A DNA stretch of 64,000 nucleotides, from NCBI GenBank assembly GCA_031277315.1, contig JAITMP010000025.1:1-64000 (forward strand), in the 5' to 3' direction. Numbering within the stretch: position 1 is the stretch's first letter; every line of letters starts with the position of its first letter. The position numbers and the translations under genes are program-made. Positions 1 through 8,130 of the stretch are shown in pieces. Below the pieces are notes generated by a model. That model saw only the letters and a list, made by a program, of their open reading frames with translations, was not told where the DNA came from and ran no database searches. The stretch is from Zoogloeaceae bacterium. Lineage in GTDB: Bacteria > Pseudomonadota > Gammaproteobacteria > Burkholderiales > Rhodocyclaceae.

Positions 1-168
1 CTTAAAACAGGTCAAGGAACATCACTTTACGGGTAGATTTGCGGGTATATCCGAAATCAATAAAACGTAGATCGTTGCTGGTGGCGGCTTTCCGGAAGGT
101 TTTCGACTCCGGCTCCGCACCACCTTTGTGATCTGATTCCAACCCGCCCCAGATGAGGAGAGCATGAC
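1..168. other. Left-edge stretch without a recognised gene
   Basis: I see no credible coding sequence here. The leftward open frame covering it is antisense to the metallo-hydrolase gene. A GAGGAG Shine-Dalgarno sequence just before position 169 serves that downstream gene. The GC-rich segment near 85-125 looks superficially like a tRNA 3' end but does not fold as one. Confidence 0.4.
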
Positions 169-1179
169 ATGATGTATCGTCCGAACAGGTTTTCCGCTTT
201 CAAACCCGCCGCGCTTGCGGCCTTGGCGCTTGCTTGCGCGTTTGGCTTGGGCGGCTCGCTGTTGCCCGCCGCTCAGGCCGCGCCGCCGGCGCAAAAAAAC
301 CAGGCGCCCGGCTATTACCGCATGGCGCTGGGCGATCTTGAAATCACCGCGCTGTATGACGGTTACGTCACTCTGGATCAGAAAACCCTGAAGGGCATGG
401 CGGCGAAGGATATCCAGGCTTTGCTGGCGCGAATGTTTATCTCGACGACGAAAGGCATGCAGACGGCGGTCAACGCTTATCTCGTCAATACCGGCGCCAA
501 TCTCGTCCTCATCGATACCGGCGCGGCGCAATGCTTCGGGCCGACGCTCGGCGGCATCCTGAACAATCTGCGCGCCGCCGGTTACAAGGCCGAAGACGTC
601 GACGCCGTGCTGCTGACGCACCTGCACGCCGACCACGCATGCAGGTTGGTAGACAACGGTAAGGCCGTATTTCCGAACGCGACCGTCTGGGCCGCCAAGG
701 ACGAGACGGCGTTCTGGCTGAGCGAGGAGGTCGCCGCCAAAGCGCCGCAGGACAAGCAAGCCGCGTTCAAGATGTCGCGCGATTCGGTCGCGCCTTATGC
801 CGCCGCCGGTAAGCTGAAAACCTTTGTCGCCGGCGACACGCCGATCCCCGGCGTCACCATCGCGCCCAGCCCCGGCCACACGCCGGGACACAGCGGCTAT
901 CTGTTCGCTTCGCAGGGGCAGAGCCTGCTGATCTGGGGCGACATCGTGCATAACTATGCCGTCCAGTTTCCGCACCCGGAAGTCGCGTTCTCGTTCGACG
1001 TCGACGAAAAACAGGCTGTCGCCACGCGCAAAAGAATCCTCGTCGACGCGGCGAAGAATAAGCTCTGGATTGCCGGCGCGCACCTGCCTTTCCCCGGCCT
1101 CGGCCACGTCCGGACGGAAAAACATGGCTACGCCTGGGTGCCGGTGGAATACGGGCCGTACATGCCCGCCGGGCAGTAA
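169..1179 (+). CDS. Exported MBL-fold metallo-hydrolase
   Basis: A metallo-beta-lactamase-fold hydrolase of 336 residues. Residues 12-38 form a signal peptide ending in an AQA-type cleavage site, so it probably acts in the periplasm. The zinc motif HLHADH lies at residues 151-156 (H151, H153, D155, H156). H237 in a PGHTPGH loop, D258 in WGD and H305 complete the usual dinuclear site. The start is the first ATG of an ATGATG pair preceded by GAGGAG. Relatives include lactonases and other hydrolases; the substrate cannot be read from sequence. It converges with pldA, 48 bp away. Confidence 0.85.
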   Translation: MMYRPNRFSAFKPAALAALALACAFGLGGSLLPAAQAAPPAQKNQAPGYYRMALGDLEITALYDGYVTLDQKTLKGMAAKDIQALLARMFISTTKGMQTAVNAYLVNTGANLVLIDTGAAQCFGPTLGGILNNLRAAGYKAEDVDAVLLTHLHADHACRLVDNGKAVFPNATVWAAKDETAFWLSEEVAAKAPQDKQAAFKMSRDSVAPYAAAGKLKTFVAGDTPIPGVTIAPSPGHTPGHSGYLFASQGQSLLIWGDIVHNYAVQFPHPEVAFSFDVDEKQAVATRKRILVDAAKNKLWIAGAHLPFPGLGHVRTEKHGYAWVPVEYGPYMPAGQ

Positions 1180-1227
1180 ATAGCCCAAGCTGCCCAAGCG
1201 TCACCAAATTGCCGCCAAAAGACGGCC

Positions 1228-2412
1228 TCAAAAATCGACCAGGCTCAAGCCGACGCTGAATATCGTGCGCCGGCGGTTGTAGTCAAGCAGGGTGTCGCCG
1301 TAGCCGTGGAACAGTTGCGCGTGCAGGCGCAGGTTGCTGTTCTCGGGATGGCCCAGCGCGCGCAGCCATTCCAGCCGCACCGAGCCGCGGCCGAAAGCGC
1401 GCCAGGTGACGCCGTAACTGTTCTTTGCGCTTGGCGTCCACCAGCCCGCGAGTTCGGCGCGGCCGATGTAGCGAACGATGTCCGGGTTGTCGTCGTTCGC
1501 CTCGCTCTCGGGAATGCGCTGCCAGGCGCGGGCGGTGAGGCGCCAGCGGTCATCCAGCTCAATGCCGCCCATCAAATACACACGATTCCAGCTCCGCGAC
1601 AGCGGCAGGGCTTGTCCGTTGGATTGGTGCGAGATCCCCAAGCCCGCGTAGCGCCAGCGCCAGCCGTCGGACAACGGCATATCCACCGGATAGACGTACA
1701 TCAACTCGGGTTCGTGATCGGTGGTGCGGAAAGGGCGTGAGAGGCCGTTGGTGAAAACCTGCCAGGTCGATTGTTGCGTGTAGCCGAACCAGAGCGAATC
1801 CTTGCGCCCCGGCGTGTCGCGCGTGAACAGATTTTGCGCGAGCTTGGTGCGCAGCGACAAATTGATGCGCATCTCGCCGCGCCGATAATCCTGCGGCGTC
1901 TCGGTGTGGCCGGGGGAGGGCGAAGCCGCCGTTTCGGGCTGGCGGTTGGCGATCGAAAACGCGATGCCCAATGGCCGGTAGCTGCGCAAACCGAAGGTGC
2001 CGCAATCGCTGCCTTTCTCCAACTCCCAGAAACGCGAAAGCACGGAATACCGGCGGTCGTGGCAGCCCGCGTCATCATCGTTGCCATCGTCGACGGCAAT
2101 GCGCGCAGCGTTCTGGTCAATAGACGGCGTTCCGCTCCCGGCGGCTGCCGCAGGAGAAATGGACGGTGTAGCTGCCGGCGGCATCTGCCGTCCGGCCCAG
2201 CGGTCGTAGCACGCCAGCCGCGCCGCATCGTCCGCTAAATTCTGGCATTGCTGCCAGCCCGCCGGATCGTCGGGCAGCGCCGGCGGCATGGCTGCCGCAT
2301 CCCGCGCCGGCGAAACCAGGGCCAACAAGGCAGCCGCGAGCAATATGGCGGGGAAAAACGATGTCCGGCGAGTATTGGCGCTGTCGTTGATGGGCATTCG
2401 TATAACGTTCAT
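1228..2412 (-). CDS. pldA: Outer-membrane phospholipase A (OMPLA)
   Basis: Outer-membrane phospholipase A1/A2, which hydrolyses phospholipids that reach the outer leaflet and releases lysophospholipids and fatty acids. The ATG at 2412 is chosen because a basic stretch followed by a hydrophobic signal segment (residues 15-41) begins there; the open frame extends further upstream without family features. The catalytic signature is present: H262 and S264 in HQSNG, and N276 in SRSWNRVY, matching the His-Ser-Asn triad of E. coli PldA. A Pro/Ala/Ser-rich linker of about 40 residues follows the signal peptide. The length of 394 residues exceeds the enterobacterial enzyme because of this extension. 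Confidence 0.9.
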   Translation of the reverse strand: MNVIRMPINDSANTRRTSFFPAILLAAALLALVSPARDAAAMPPALPDDPAGWQQCQNLADDAARLACYDRWAGRQMPPAATPSISPAAAAGSGTPSIDQNAARIAVDDGNDDDAGCHDRRYSVLSRFWELEKGSDCGTFGLRSYRPLGIAFSIANRQPETAASPSPGHTETPQDYRRGEMRINLSLRTKLAQNLFTRDTPGRKDSLWFGYTQQSTWQVFTNGLSRPFRTTDHEPELMYVYPVDMPLSDGWRWRYAGLGISHQSNGQALPLSRSWNRVYLMGGIELDDRWRLTARAWQRIPESEANDDNPDIVRYIGRAELAGWWTPSAKNSYGVTWRAFGRGSVRLEWLRALGHPENSNLRLHAQLFHGYGDTLLDYNRRRTIFSVGLSLVDF

Positions 2413-2614
2413 GTGTTCGCCAGTCAGGATTTCATTGAAAAGAGTCCGCGATTGTAAACTGCTGATAGCTGCTAACAAATGCGCAGCGATACCGGCGAGG
2501 CGGTTTTTCTTGCAGACAATACGGCGCTTTTTCTTCCGCCTTGGCCAGGGCATGACATCGGTTCCAGATAAAGACCGACTGCGTTAGAATCTGCTCAATC
2601 GGAAAGGGAAAATT

Positions 2615-2887
2615 ATGGAATTGGAGATTTACGAAGCATTCAAGTCTGCTGGCGTTGGAGATGACAGGGCAAGAGCAGCGGCTGAATCTGTTGTTAAAGA
2701 GATTGATCGTCGCTATGAGATTCATGCACGGCAACTTGCCACAAAAGCGGATGTGGCGGCGGTCAAAACCGATATAGCAGAGCTTCGGGCCGATTTATTG
2801 AAGGCGATTGCTGATATGCAACGCTGGACGATGGGCGCAATTTTTACCGGTATGACCGTCGTCGCGGCCCTTATCAAACTTTTATAG
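2615..2887 (+). CDS. Small coiled-coil protein with C-terminal membrane anchor
   Basis: A 90-residue protein of unknown function. Residues 20-65 are charged and heptad-like, rich in A, D, E, K and R, and predict a coiled coil. The last 20 residues form a hydrophobic segment ending in LIKLL, a likely tail anchor. GGAAAGGGAAAATT precedes the ATG. The layout resembles small DUF1640/CCDC90-like bacterial proteins, but I cannot assign a role. It diverges from pldA. Confidence 0.65.
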   Translation: MELEIYEAFKSAGVGDDRARAAAESVVKEIDRRYEIHARQLATKADVAAVKTDIAELRADLLKAIADMQRWTMGAIFTGMTVVAALIKLL

Positions 2888-2942
2888 GAGCGGGGAACGG
2901 CTCTACACGTTACAGCATTAATAAAGCTATAGCTCAATATCC

Positions 2943-3194
2943 ATGTTCGAGCGCGCCTTCGACCTTTCTACAAAGATCAGCCTGTTCTGCCTTTACTCTG
3001 TACTGGCCGGATGGCTGTTCTTTGCCATTGATGCCGACTGGCTTTCGTCGCTGCTCATTCTGTTTTTCCTGTCCCCGCTCATCTTGGTGGTTTCAAGCGT
3101 CATCATCGGCCCCATCTCGCTGGCTGTAGGCATCGTGACCGGCACGCTGGCCGTCGTCTTTGCCGCTATTCATCGCCGCGCCGCTCGGCCTTGA
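2943..3194 (+). CDS. Small hypothetical membrane protein
   Basis: An 83-residue, strongly hydrophobic protein with two or three membrane segments (about residues 10-28, 33-55 and 58-75) and a basic tail (HRRAARP). I do not recognise the family. It starts 55 bp after the coiled-coil gene on the same strand and may be cotranscribed. The ribosome-binding site is weak, so the exact start is uncertain. Confidence 0.5.
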   Translation: MFERAFDLSTKISLFCLYSVLAGWLFFAIDADWLSSLLILFFLSPLILVVSSVIIGPISLAVGIVTGTLAVVFAAIHRRAARP

Positions 3195-3355
3195 TCTGCT
3201 CGCTGGCTGATCGGTACCAGCGCACAAACTCATCCATCTCCAAACCGTCTATCTTAAATTTAACATAATATAAATTATACGAACTATAAGATTGCTGATG
3301 CAGCCGGTTGTTCAGATTAGCTCCGCTTCCCGCATCGTCAGCACAACGCAGCGCC

Positions 3356-3892
3356 TCACTCCTCCTTCGCCCCTGCCAGCTTCAACAGCTTCACAACCTT
3401 GGTGTGCTTGTTTTGGGCGGCGAGGGTTAGGGCGGTGGCTTGGTTGGGGGCTTTGGCGTTGATGTCGGCGCCGTTGTGGATCAGGAAATCGACCACTTCC
3501 TCGTGGCCGGCGTAGGCGGCGTAGAGCAGCGGCGTCCAGCCGGGGTAATTGAGTTCAGCGCCGGCAGTGACCAGCAGTTTCACGATTTTAATGTTGCCTT
3601 TCAGCGCGGCGAGCATCACAGGCGTGTCGCCATATTGATTGCGCGTCTGGACCCGTGCCCGGTGTTCGAGCAGAAAGCGCACGAGATCGACGTTTTCCTT
3701 CTGCACGGCCAGCGTGAGGAGCGAGTTGCCGGTTTTGTCGACCGCGTTGACGTCCATCCCGCGTTGCAGGATCGCAGTCACAGTGGCGGTGTCGTCGTTG
3801 TCGATGGCCTGAAGCAGATCGTCGTAGATGCCGGCAAAGGCGGTTTGGGCCGCGAAAGCCAGGGTGAGGATAAGGAAAAGCCGTCTTTTCAT
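3356..3892 (-). CDS. Exported ankyrin-repeat protein
   Basis: A 178-residue protein with an N-terminal signal peptide (residues 1-20, ending AFAG) followed by four to five ankyrin repeats, visible as recurring G-x-T-P/L-L-x-x-A and A-G-A/HNGADIN patterns from about residue 30 to 165. Ankyrin repeats mediate protein-protein contacts; the partner is unknown. The gene overlaps the end of tatD by four bases (ATGA), so it is probably translated with tatD as the last gene of the mltG-tatD operon. Confidence 0.85.
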   Translation of the reverse strand: MKRRLFLILTLAFAAQTAFAGIYDDLLQAIDNDDTATVTAILQRGMDVNAVDKTGNSLLTLAVQKENVDLVRFLLEHRARVQTRNQYGDTPVMLAALKGNIKIVKLLVTAGAELNYPGWTPLLYAAYAGHEEVVDFLIHNGADINAKAPNQATALTLAAQNKHTKVVKLLKLAGAKEE

Positions 3893-4677
3893 GGCATGAA
3901 ACCTGTTGATTCAGTTGATATTTTGAACAATCGGCAGAAATTCGTGGTAGTCGCTTTTTCGACTTCCTCGATGCCGATGCCTTTCAGGGTGGCGATCTCA
4001 CTGGCGACGTGGCGGACATACGCCGGCTCATTCACCTTGCCGCGATGCGGTGCGGGCGCCAGATAAGGCGAGTCGGTTTCGACGAGCAGGCGATCCAGCG
4101 GCACCCGCTTGGCGACTTCCTTCAATTGCCGCGCATTCTTGAAGGTGACGATGCCGGAAAAGGAGATGAAGAAGCCGAGTTCCAGCGCCTTGTCGGCCAC
4201 ATCCTGGCTTTCCGTGAAGCAGTGCATGACGCCGCCGACGGCCTCTGCGCCCTCCTCCCGCAGGATGCGCAAAGTGTCCTCGGCAGCTTCTCTTGTGTGA
4301 ATAATCAACGGCTTGCCGGATTCTCTGGCAGCCCGGACATGCGTTCGGAAGCGTTCCCGCTGCCACTCCGGCTTGTCTTTGTGCCAGTAGTAATCGAGGC
4401 CCGTCTCGCCGATGCCGACCACGCGCGGATGCCGGGCATGGCGCGCCAGCGTGGCGGCATCCGGCTCAAGGCAATCCTGATGTTCGGGATGAACGCCGAC
4501 GGAGGCGAACAGGTTTGCATGCCGTTCCGCCAAGGCCAGAACTTTCGGCAAGCCCTCCATGCTGACACCGATGCACAGCGCCGCGCCGACGCCGGCATCC
4601 CTCATGGATTCAAGGACTTGATCTATCCTGCCAGCCAGTTCCGGGAAATCGAGATGGCAATGTGAATCGACCAGCAT
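3889..4677 (-). CDS. tatD: TatD family metal-dependent hydrolase
   Basis: TatD/YcfH-type deoxyribonuclease of 262 residues with a TIM-barrel amidohydrolase fold. Metal ligands are visible: H6 and H8 (SHCHLD), E91 (GIGETGLDYYW), H127 (IIHTRE), H152 (MHCFTE) and the Asp of VETDSPYLAP. Family members cut 3' DNA or RNA ends in repair and turnover. It lies just downstream of pilZ and upstream of the ankyrin gene, the usual end of the betaproteobacterial mltG-tmk-holB-pilZ-tatD operon. Confidence 0.92.
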   Translation of the reverse strand: MLVDSHCHLDFPELAGRIDQVLESMRDAGVGAALCIGVSMEGLPKVLALAERHANLFASVGVHPEHQDCLEPDAATLARHARHPRVVGIGETGLDYYWHKDKPEWQRERFRTHVRAARESGKPLIIHTREAAEDTLRILREEGAEAVGGVMHCFTESQDVADKALELGFFISFSGIVTFKNARQLKEVAKRVPLDRLLVETDSPYLAPAPHRGKVNEPAYVRHVASEIATLKGIGIEEVEKATTTNFCRLFKISTESTGFMP

Positions 4678-4683
4678 CGGGTC

Positions 4684-5055
4684 TTAGATGGTATGTGTCG
4701 GCCGGCTGGCGGAATAAGTGCCCAGCATATCCAGGATCTTCTTTTTGGCGAGCTGGCCCGCTTCGTCGTCGCGGAAGTGCACGCCGATTCCCTGCGTTTT
4801 GCCGTTCTGCGCGCCGGCCGGCGTGAGCCAAGCCACCGCTCCGGCGATGGCGAGCTTATCCGGCTCATCCATCAAGGACAGCAGCAGAAAAACCTCGTCC
4901 CCGATGGAATAACACTTATTTGTCGGCACGAAGATGCCGCCGTTTTTCAGATACGGCATATATACCGCGTGAAGCGCCGATTTCGATTTGATATTCAACG
5001 AGATAACGCCCGGATTGGCGCTTGCGGAACGTTCGGCGTCGATGGTTTCAGGCAT
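4684..5055 (-). CDS. pilZ: PilZ protein (type IV pilus)
   Basis: A 123-residue PilZ-domain protein. It carries YLKNGGIFVPT and the DxxxxGxGVHF barrel strand typical of the founding PilZ protein of type IV pilus biogenesis. The N-terminal RxxxR motif used for cyclic-di-GMP binding is not apparent, as in PilZ itself, so it probably acts through partner proteins rather than as a c-di-GMP receptor. It follows holB by two bases, which suggests coupled expression. Confidence 0.88.
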   Translation of the reverse strand: MPETIDAERSASANPGVISLNIKSKSALHAVYMPYLKNGGIFVPTNKCYSIGDEVFLLLSLMDEPDKLAIAGAVAWLTPAGAQNGKTQGIGVHFRDDEAGQLAKKKILDMLGTYSASRPTHTI

Positions 5056-5057
5056 GG

Positions 5058-6101
5058 TTATCTCCCGCTGCTGGCCGCCCGCGCATAGCGGGACAGCATG
5101 TCTTCGAGGAACAAGCGCGGATTCAAGGGATGCTGCGCCACAGCCTTGATCCGCAACAGATCGCTATAGTAGTCGAACAGCGCCGAAATGGAAGCGCGCG
5201 CCGCCGCCGCGCGGACTTCTTTCAGCTTGTGGGCGTGAAAAACAACGGCTCCGCACAGCTTGACGCTGATCAGATCGAACACCCATTTCTGCATCCAGAG
5301 CACGAAAGCCGCTTTATCCACCGACGCCGCGCCGTCCCGGCTTTCCTTCAACTGCGCTTCCCAGCGTCCGGCGATGACGATCGGGCCGGCCTGTTCGATC
5401 TGCGCCAAATCACGATAAAAACCTTCCAGATGCGCCCATCCGGCGGCTTCGTCGACCGCCATCAACGGCATTCCGCCGGCGTGGGAGAGCAATTCCTCCG
5501 CATGCGGCACGCTGGATTCCCGCAGCCAGACCAGCGCCTGCTCCGGCGGCGACTTTGGAAAATTCAGCGTCTGACAGCGGCTCAGAATCGTCGGCAACAG
5601 CTTTCTTCTATTATTAGTTATCAATATAAACAATGTGCTTGCAGATGGTTCTTCAAGCATTTTAAGAAGAGCATTGGCAGTCGCCCGGTTCATCGCCTCG
5701 GCTGGATGGACGATAATCACCCGCGCCCCTTGGCGGTGCGTGCCGATGCTGAGAAAGTCATCCAGAGCGCGCACCTGGTCAATCCTGATCTGCTCCGACT
5801 TCTTCTTCTGGCTGGCCGGCTCGACCTCGCCGCCCTCGCCTTCCGGCCCCGTCTCATCCCCGCCCGGCTCGATCAGCCTGAAATCGGGATGGTTGCCGGC
5901 AGCAAACCACTTGCAGGAAGGACAGTTTCCGCAAGCCTCCGCCTCCCCGCTCGCGGTTTCGCACAACAGCCGCGCCGCCAGCGCACGAGCAAAATCCATT
6001 TTCCCGCCCCCCGCCGGCCCGCACAGCAAAAGCGCATGCGGCAAGCGCCCCGCCTGCCCCAGCAGCTTGTGCCAGAGTGGTTTATTCCATTGATAAATCA
6101 T
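5058..6101 (-). CDS. holB: DNA polymerase III subunit delta'
   Basis: Clamp-loader subunit delta' of DNA polymerase III, 347 residues. It has the AAA+ P-loop region (CGPAGGGK near residue 27), a zinc-binding cysteine cluster (CGNCPSCKW) and the SRC arginine-finger motif (ILSRCQTLNF). Its normal upstream operon partner tmk lies 1.4 kb away because two foreign-looking genes intervene. Whether holB still receives readthrough from the tmk promoter or has its own promoter in the insert is unknown. Confidence 0.92.
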   Translation of the reverse strand: MIYQWNKPLWHKLLGQAGRLPHALLLCGPAGGGKMDFARALAARLLCETASGEAEACGNCPSCKWFAAGNHPDFRLIEPGGDETGPEGEGGEVEPASQKKKSEQIRIDQVRALDDFLSIGTHRQGARVIIVHPAEAMNRATANALLKMLEEPSASTLFILITNNRRKLLPTILSRCQTLNFPKSPPEQALVWLRESSVPHAEELLSHAGGMPLMAVDEAAGWAHLEGFYRDLAQIEQAGPIVIAGRWEAQLKESRDGAASVDKAAFVLWMQKWVFDLISVKLCGAVVFHAHKLKEVRAAAARASISALFDYYSDLLRIKAVAQHPLNPRLFLEDMLSRYARAASSGR

Positions 6102-6105
6102 GAGA

Positions 6106-6162
6106 ATTTAATGTTAAAGCTAACCGACGCCGAAGGCGTCCGGGTTGAGCGCAATATTAGGC
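6106..6162 (-). other. attC-like recombination site 1
   Basis: Read on the minus strand this 57-bp element starts with GCCTAAT, 10 bp after the stop of the lipoprotein gene, and ends with ATTAAAT right before holB. Inside is a hairpin: AACC-(C)-GACGCC pairs with GGCGTC-GGTT across a TTC loop, with one unpaired base. Inverse-core-like and core-like ends, imperfect inner arms and an extrahelical base are features of integron attC sites. The core end deviates from GTTRRRY at its first base, so this is a candidate only. Confidence 0.45.
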
Positions 6163-6172
6163 TAAACAAATG

Positions 6173-6721
6173 TCAAGGCATTTTTAATAGAGGAGAATTT
6201 TCTGTTGGTTTTACCAAATCACATACAGGGACAGATCCGGCTCGAACTGAGGGGATTCTGGTATTGGTTTGCTCATCAATCACGCTTAATGTACATCCGG
6301 ATGATCCTGATAGAAAACTACCATCACCAGGCAAATATGTAGACCCGCCTTGTAATTTATAGTTACGATTAGGCAAGAGAAATGTGTCAATTGCAAGATC
6401 GCATGTGCCTTGGTTGCTAGAATATGAATACCATAAACGAATCGGTTGTAGTGCAGCGATTTTTACAGGGGGTAATGGCGGTCTTTGGGCTGTATTAACC
6501 TTGTATAAGATTTGTTTACTGCGTTCTGTTTGTGGTGCACGACACTGATCGCCACCACCAATTATAATTGTAGCACTAGCATATCTACCAGTGATCCAAA
6601 TGCTATTTGTTAAATTGGCTGTCGGAATATTTTCGGGAGGCTCTTGATATGCTGGTGGAGCGTATGAGGAGCAGCCAAAAATTGTCAGGGCCGCAATTAA
6701 ATATCCGATAACTTTAAACAT
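6173..6721 (-). CDS. Hypothetical lipoprotein (cassette-like)
   Basis: A 182-residue protein with a lipoprotein signal: hydrophobic residues 4-15 and lipobox IFGC, with the lipidated cysteine at about residue 17. The rest has several cysteines and no domain I recognise. Base composition is visibly more AT-rich than the neighbouring holB and tmk, a sign of transfer. It sits alone between two attC-like palindromes inside a normally contiguous operon, in the orientation expected for an integron gene cassette. Function unknown. Confidence 0.75.
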   Translation of the reverse strand: MFKVIGYLIAALTIFGCSSYAPPAYQEPPENIPTANLTNSIWITGRYASATIIIGGGDQCRAPQTERSKQILYKVNTAQRPPLPPVKIAALQPIRLWYSYSSNQGTCDLAIDTFLLPNRNYKLQGGSTYLPGDGSFLSGSSGCTLSVIDEQTNTRIPSVRAGSVPVCDLVKPTENSPLLKMP

Positions 6722-6788
6722 TTTTGATAGTGATGGTTGTGAGAGTGGATGAATGAAACTTAATAGTAAATGAAACCGAAAATGCGTA

Positions 6789-6978
6789 GCCTAATGCCTA
6801 AATTAACCGGCGCGCCGTAGACACGTCCGGGTTGAATGCATTGATGCACGGCGCAAGCGCCGTCCATCCCTGCATTCGAGTCGACACCGCTTGCTGCGCT
6901 GCGTGGCTACGCCCCACTCGTGCGACGAGCCAGCCCTACGGGCTGTCACGCGTGTCGCTCAGTTCCGCTCCGTTAGGC
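6789..6978 (-). other. attC-like palindromic region 2
   Basis: On the minus strand this 190-bp block begins with GCCTAAC, 16 bp after the stop codon of the GFA-family gene, and ends ATTAGGC, giving complementary ends. It contains several hairpins (AGCCC-GTA-GGGCT; GGCGC-TTG-CGCC) and shares the 12-mer CGTCCGGGTTGA with site 1. It could be one long attC of the VCR size class or two overlapping sites. No protein is encoded here. Confidence 0.45.
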
Positions 6979-6994
6979 TTGCCATAGTAGCTGT

Positions 6995-7405
6995 TCATGG
7001 AATATAACCCAAAGACGGAGGCCCTTCTGGATATTGAGGCAGGTTGTCCGTAATTTTGAGCCAAGGCTGTTTGGATGATACCCAAAAGTGCATGTCAGGT
7101 TTGAACAAAGACGGATCATCAAGGCTGCCGACTGTTAAGCCGATGACTCCAGCAGAAATACGGCGCGAGAAAATGCTTGAACCGCAATGCGAACAAAAGC
7201 CACGCTCAAGTGCTTCTGAAGAATGAGACGTGCCGATCGAGCCGGAGATAACAACGTGTTCGATGCGCAGAAGTACACGAGCATTGAAAGCAGCACCGAT
7301 GGATTTTTGGCACAACTTGCAGTGACACACTCGCTGATTTAGTGGCTCTGCGGTTGTTTCATAGCGCACGGCACCGCATAGGCAGCCACCACGAAATACG
7401 GTCAT
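6995..7405 (-). CDS. GFA/CENP-V family zinc protein
   Basis: A 136-residue protein of the GFA (glutathione-dependent formaldehyde-activating)/CENP-V fold. Zinc cysteines are at C8/C10 (GGCLCG), C27/C29/C32 (CHCKLC) and C71/C74 (GFCSHCGSSIFS). Most single-domain members have unproven activity and the formaldehyde annotation is historical. Its place between tmk and the attC-like region, in the same orientation as the lipoprotein gene, makes it the second cassette-like gene. An ATTAGAC motif (minus strand, 7428-7434) upstream could be the remnant of another site. Confidence 0.85.
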   Translation of the reverse strand: MTVFRGGCLCGAVRYETTAEPLNQRVCHCKLCQKSIGAAFNARVLLRIEHVVISGSIGTSHSSEALERGFCSHCGSSIFSRRISAGVIGLTVGSLDDPSLFKPDMHFWVSSKQPWLKITDNLPQYPEGPPSLGYIP

Positions 7406-7512
7406 TTAGAAACCCCTTTCTACGATAGTCTAATTTGGTTATAGACCTCTCCCTCCCCTTGCTGGGGAAAAAACAGGAACAAGAGTCTTTTTAGCACTAA
7501 TACTATATAAAT

Positions 7513-8130
7513 TCATTTAAAACAATTAATTAAGACAACTTCTTCAAGTTTTTCTTTAATTGATTCCAGGCTTTCCGTAGCGTCAATAATCTTGATTCTG
7601 TCCGGTTCCGCTTTTGCTCTTGCCAGATAAGTCTGCCTGACCCGCTCGAAGAAATCCCGTGTTTCCTGCTCGAAGCGATCCGGCGCGGCGCCGGTTTTTG
7701 CCAGCCGTTGGCGGGCGGTTTCAACCGGGAGATCGAAAACGAGGGTCAGATCGGGCTGAAATCCCGCTTGTACCCAATTTTCCAGCACCGTGAGTTTTTC
7801 CGGCGCCAGCCCCCGGCCCCCGCCCTGATACGCATGGGAGGCGTCGGAAAAGCGATCGGAGACGACCCATTTCCCTTCCGCCAAGGCCGGCAGGATGAGC
7901 TTGTCCAGATGCTCCCGTCGGGCGGCGAACATCAGCAAGGCTTCGGTTTCGAGGTGCATCGGCTCGGCGAGCAGCAGGGCGCGCAGCTTTTCGCCAAGCG
8001 GCGTGCCGCCCGGTTCCCGCGTCGCCAGAACCGCTTTGCCGCGCTGCCGGAGATAATCGACCAGCCAGGCGTGATGGGTACTTTTCCCTGCGCCATCAAT
8101 GCCTTCCAGCGTGATAAATTTGCCCCGCAT
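7513..8130 (-). CDS. tmk: Thymidylate kinase
   Basis: dTMP kinase, which phosphorylates dTMP to dTDP for DNA synthesis; 205 residues, normal length. The P-loop GIDGAGKST lies at residues 10-18, the DR-x-x-x-S-x-x-AYQG substrate motif appears as [14 protein letters not shown], and a basic LID region follows. The ATG directly follows the TGA of mltG without a gap, indicating translational coupling. The gene ends at the cassette-like insertion. Confidence 0.95.
   Translation of the reverse strand: MRGKFITLEGIDGAGKSTHHAWLVDYLRQRGKAVLATREPGGTPLGEKLRALLLAEPMHLETEALLMFAARREHLDKLILPALAEGKWVVSDRFSDASHAYQGGGRGLAPEKLTVLENWVQAGFQPDLTLVFDLPVETARQRLAKTGAAPDRFEQETRDFFERVRQTYLARAKAEPDRIKIIDATESLESIKEKLEEVVLINCFK

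Noticed and set aside
85..125. Possible tRNA 3' end (TTCGACTCC..CACCA)
   Set aside because: The T-arm and acceptor cannot be paired with any upstream sequence in a cloverleaf.
4684..5055. PilZ as a cyclic-di-GMP receptor
   Set aside because: No N-terminal RxxxR motif; it matches the non-binding pilus-type PilZ.
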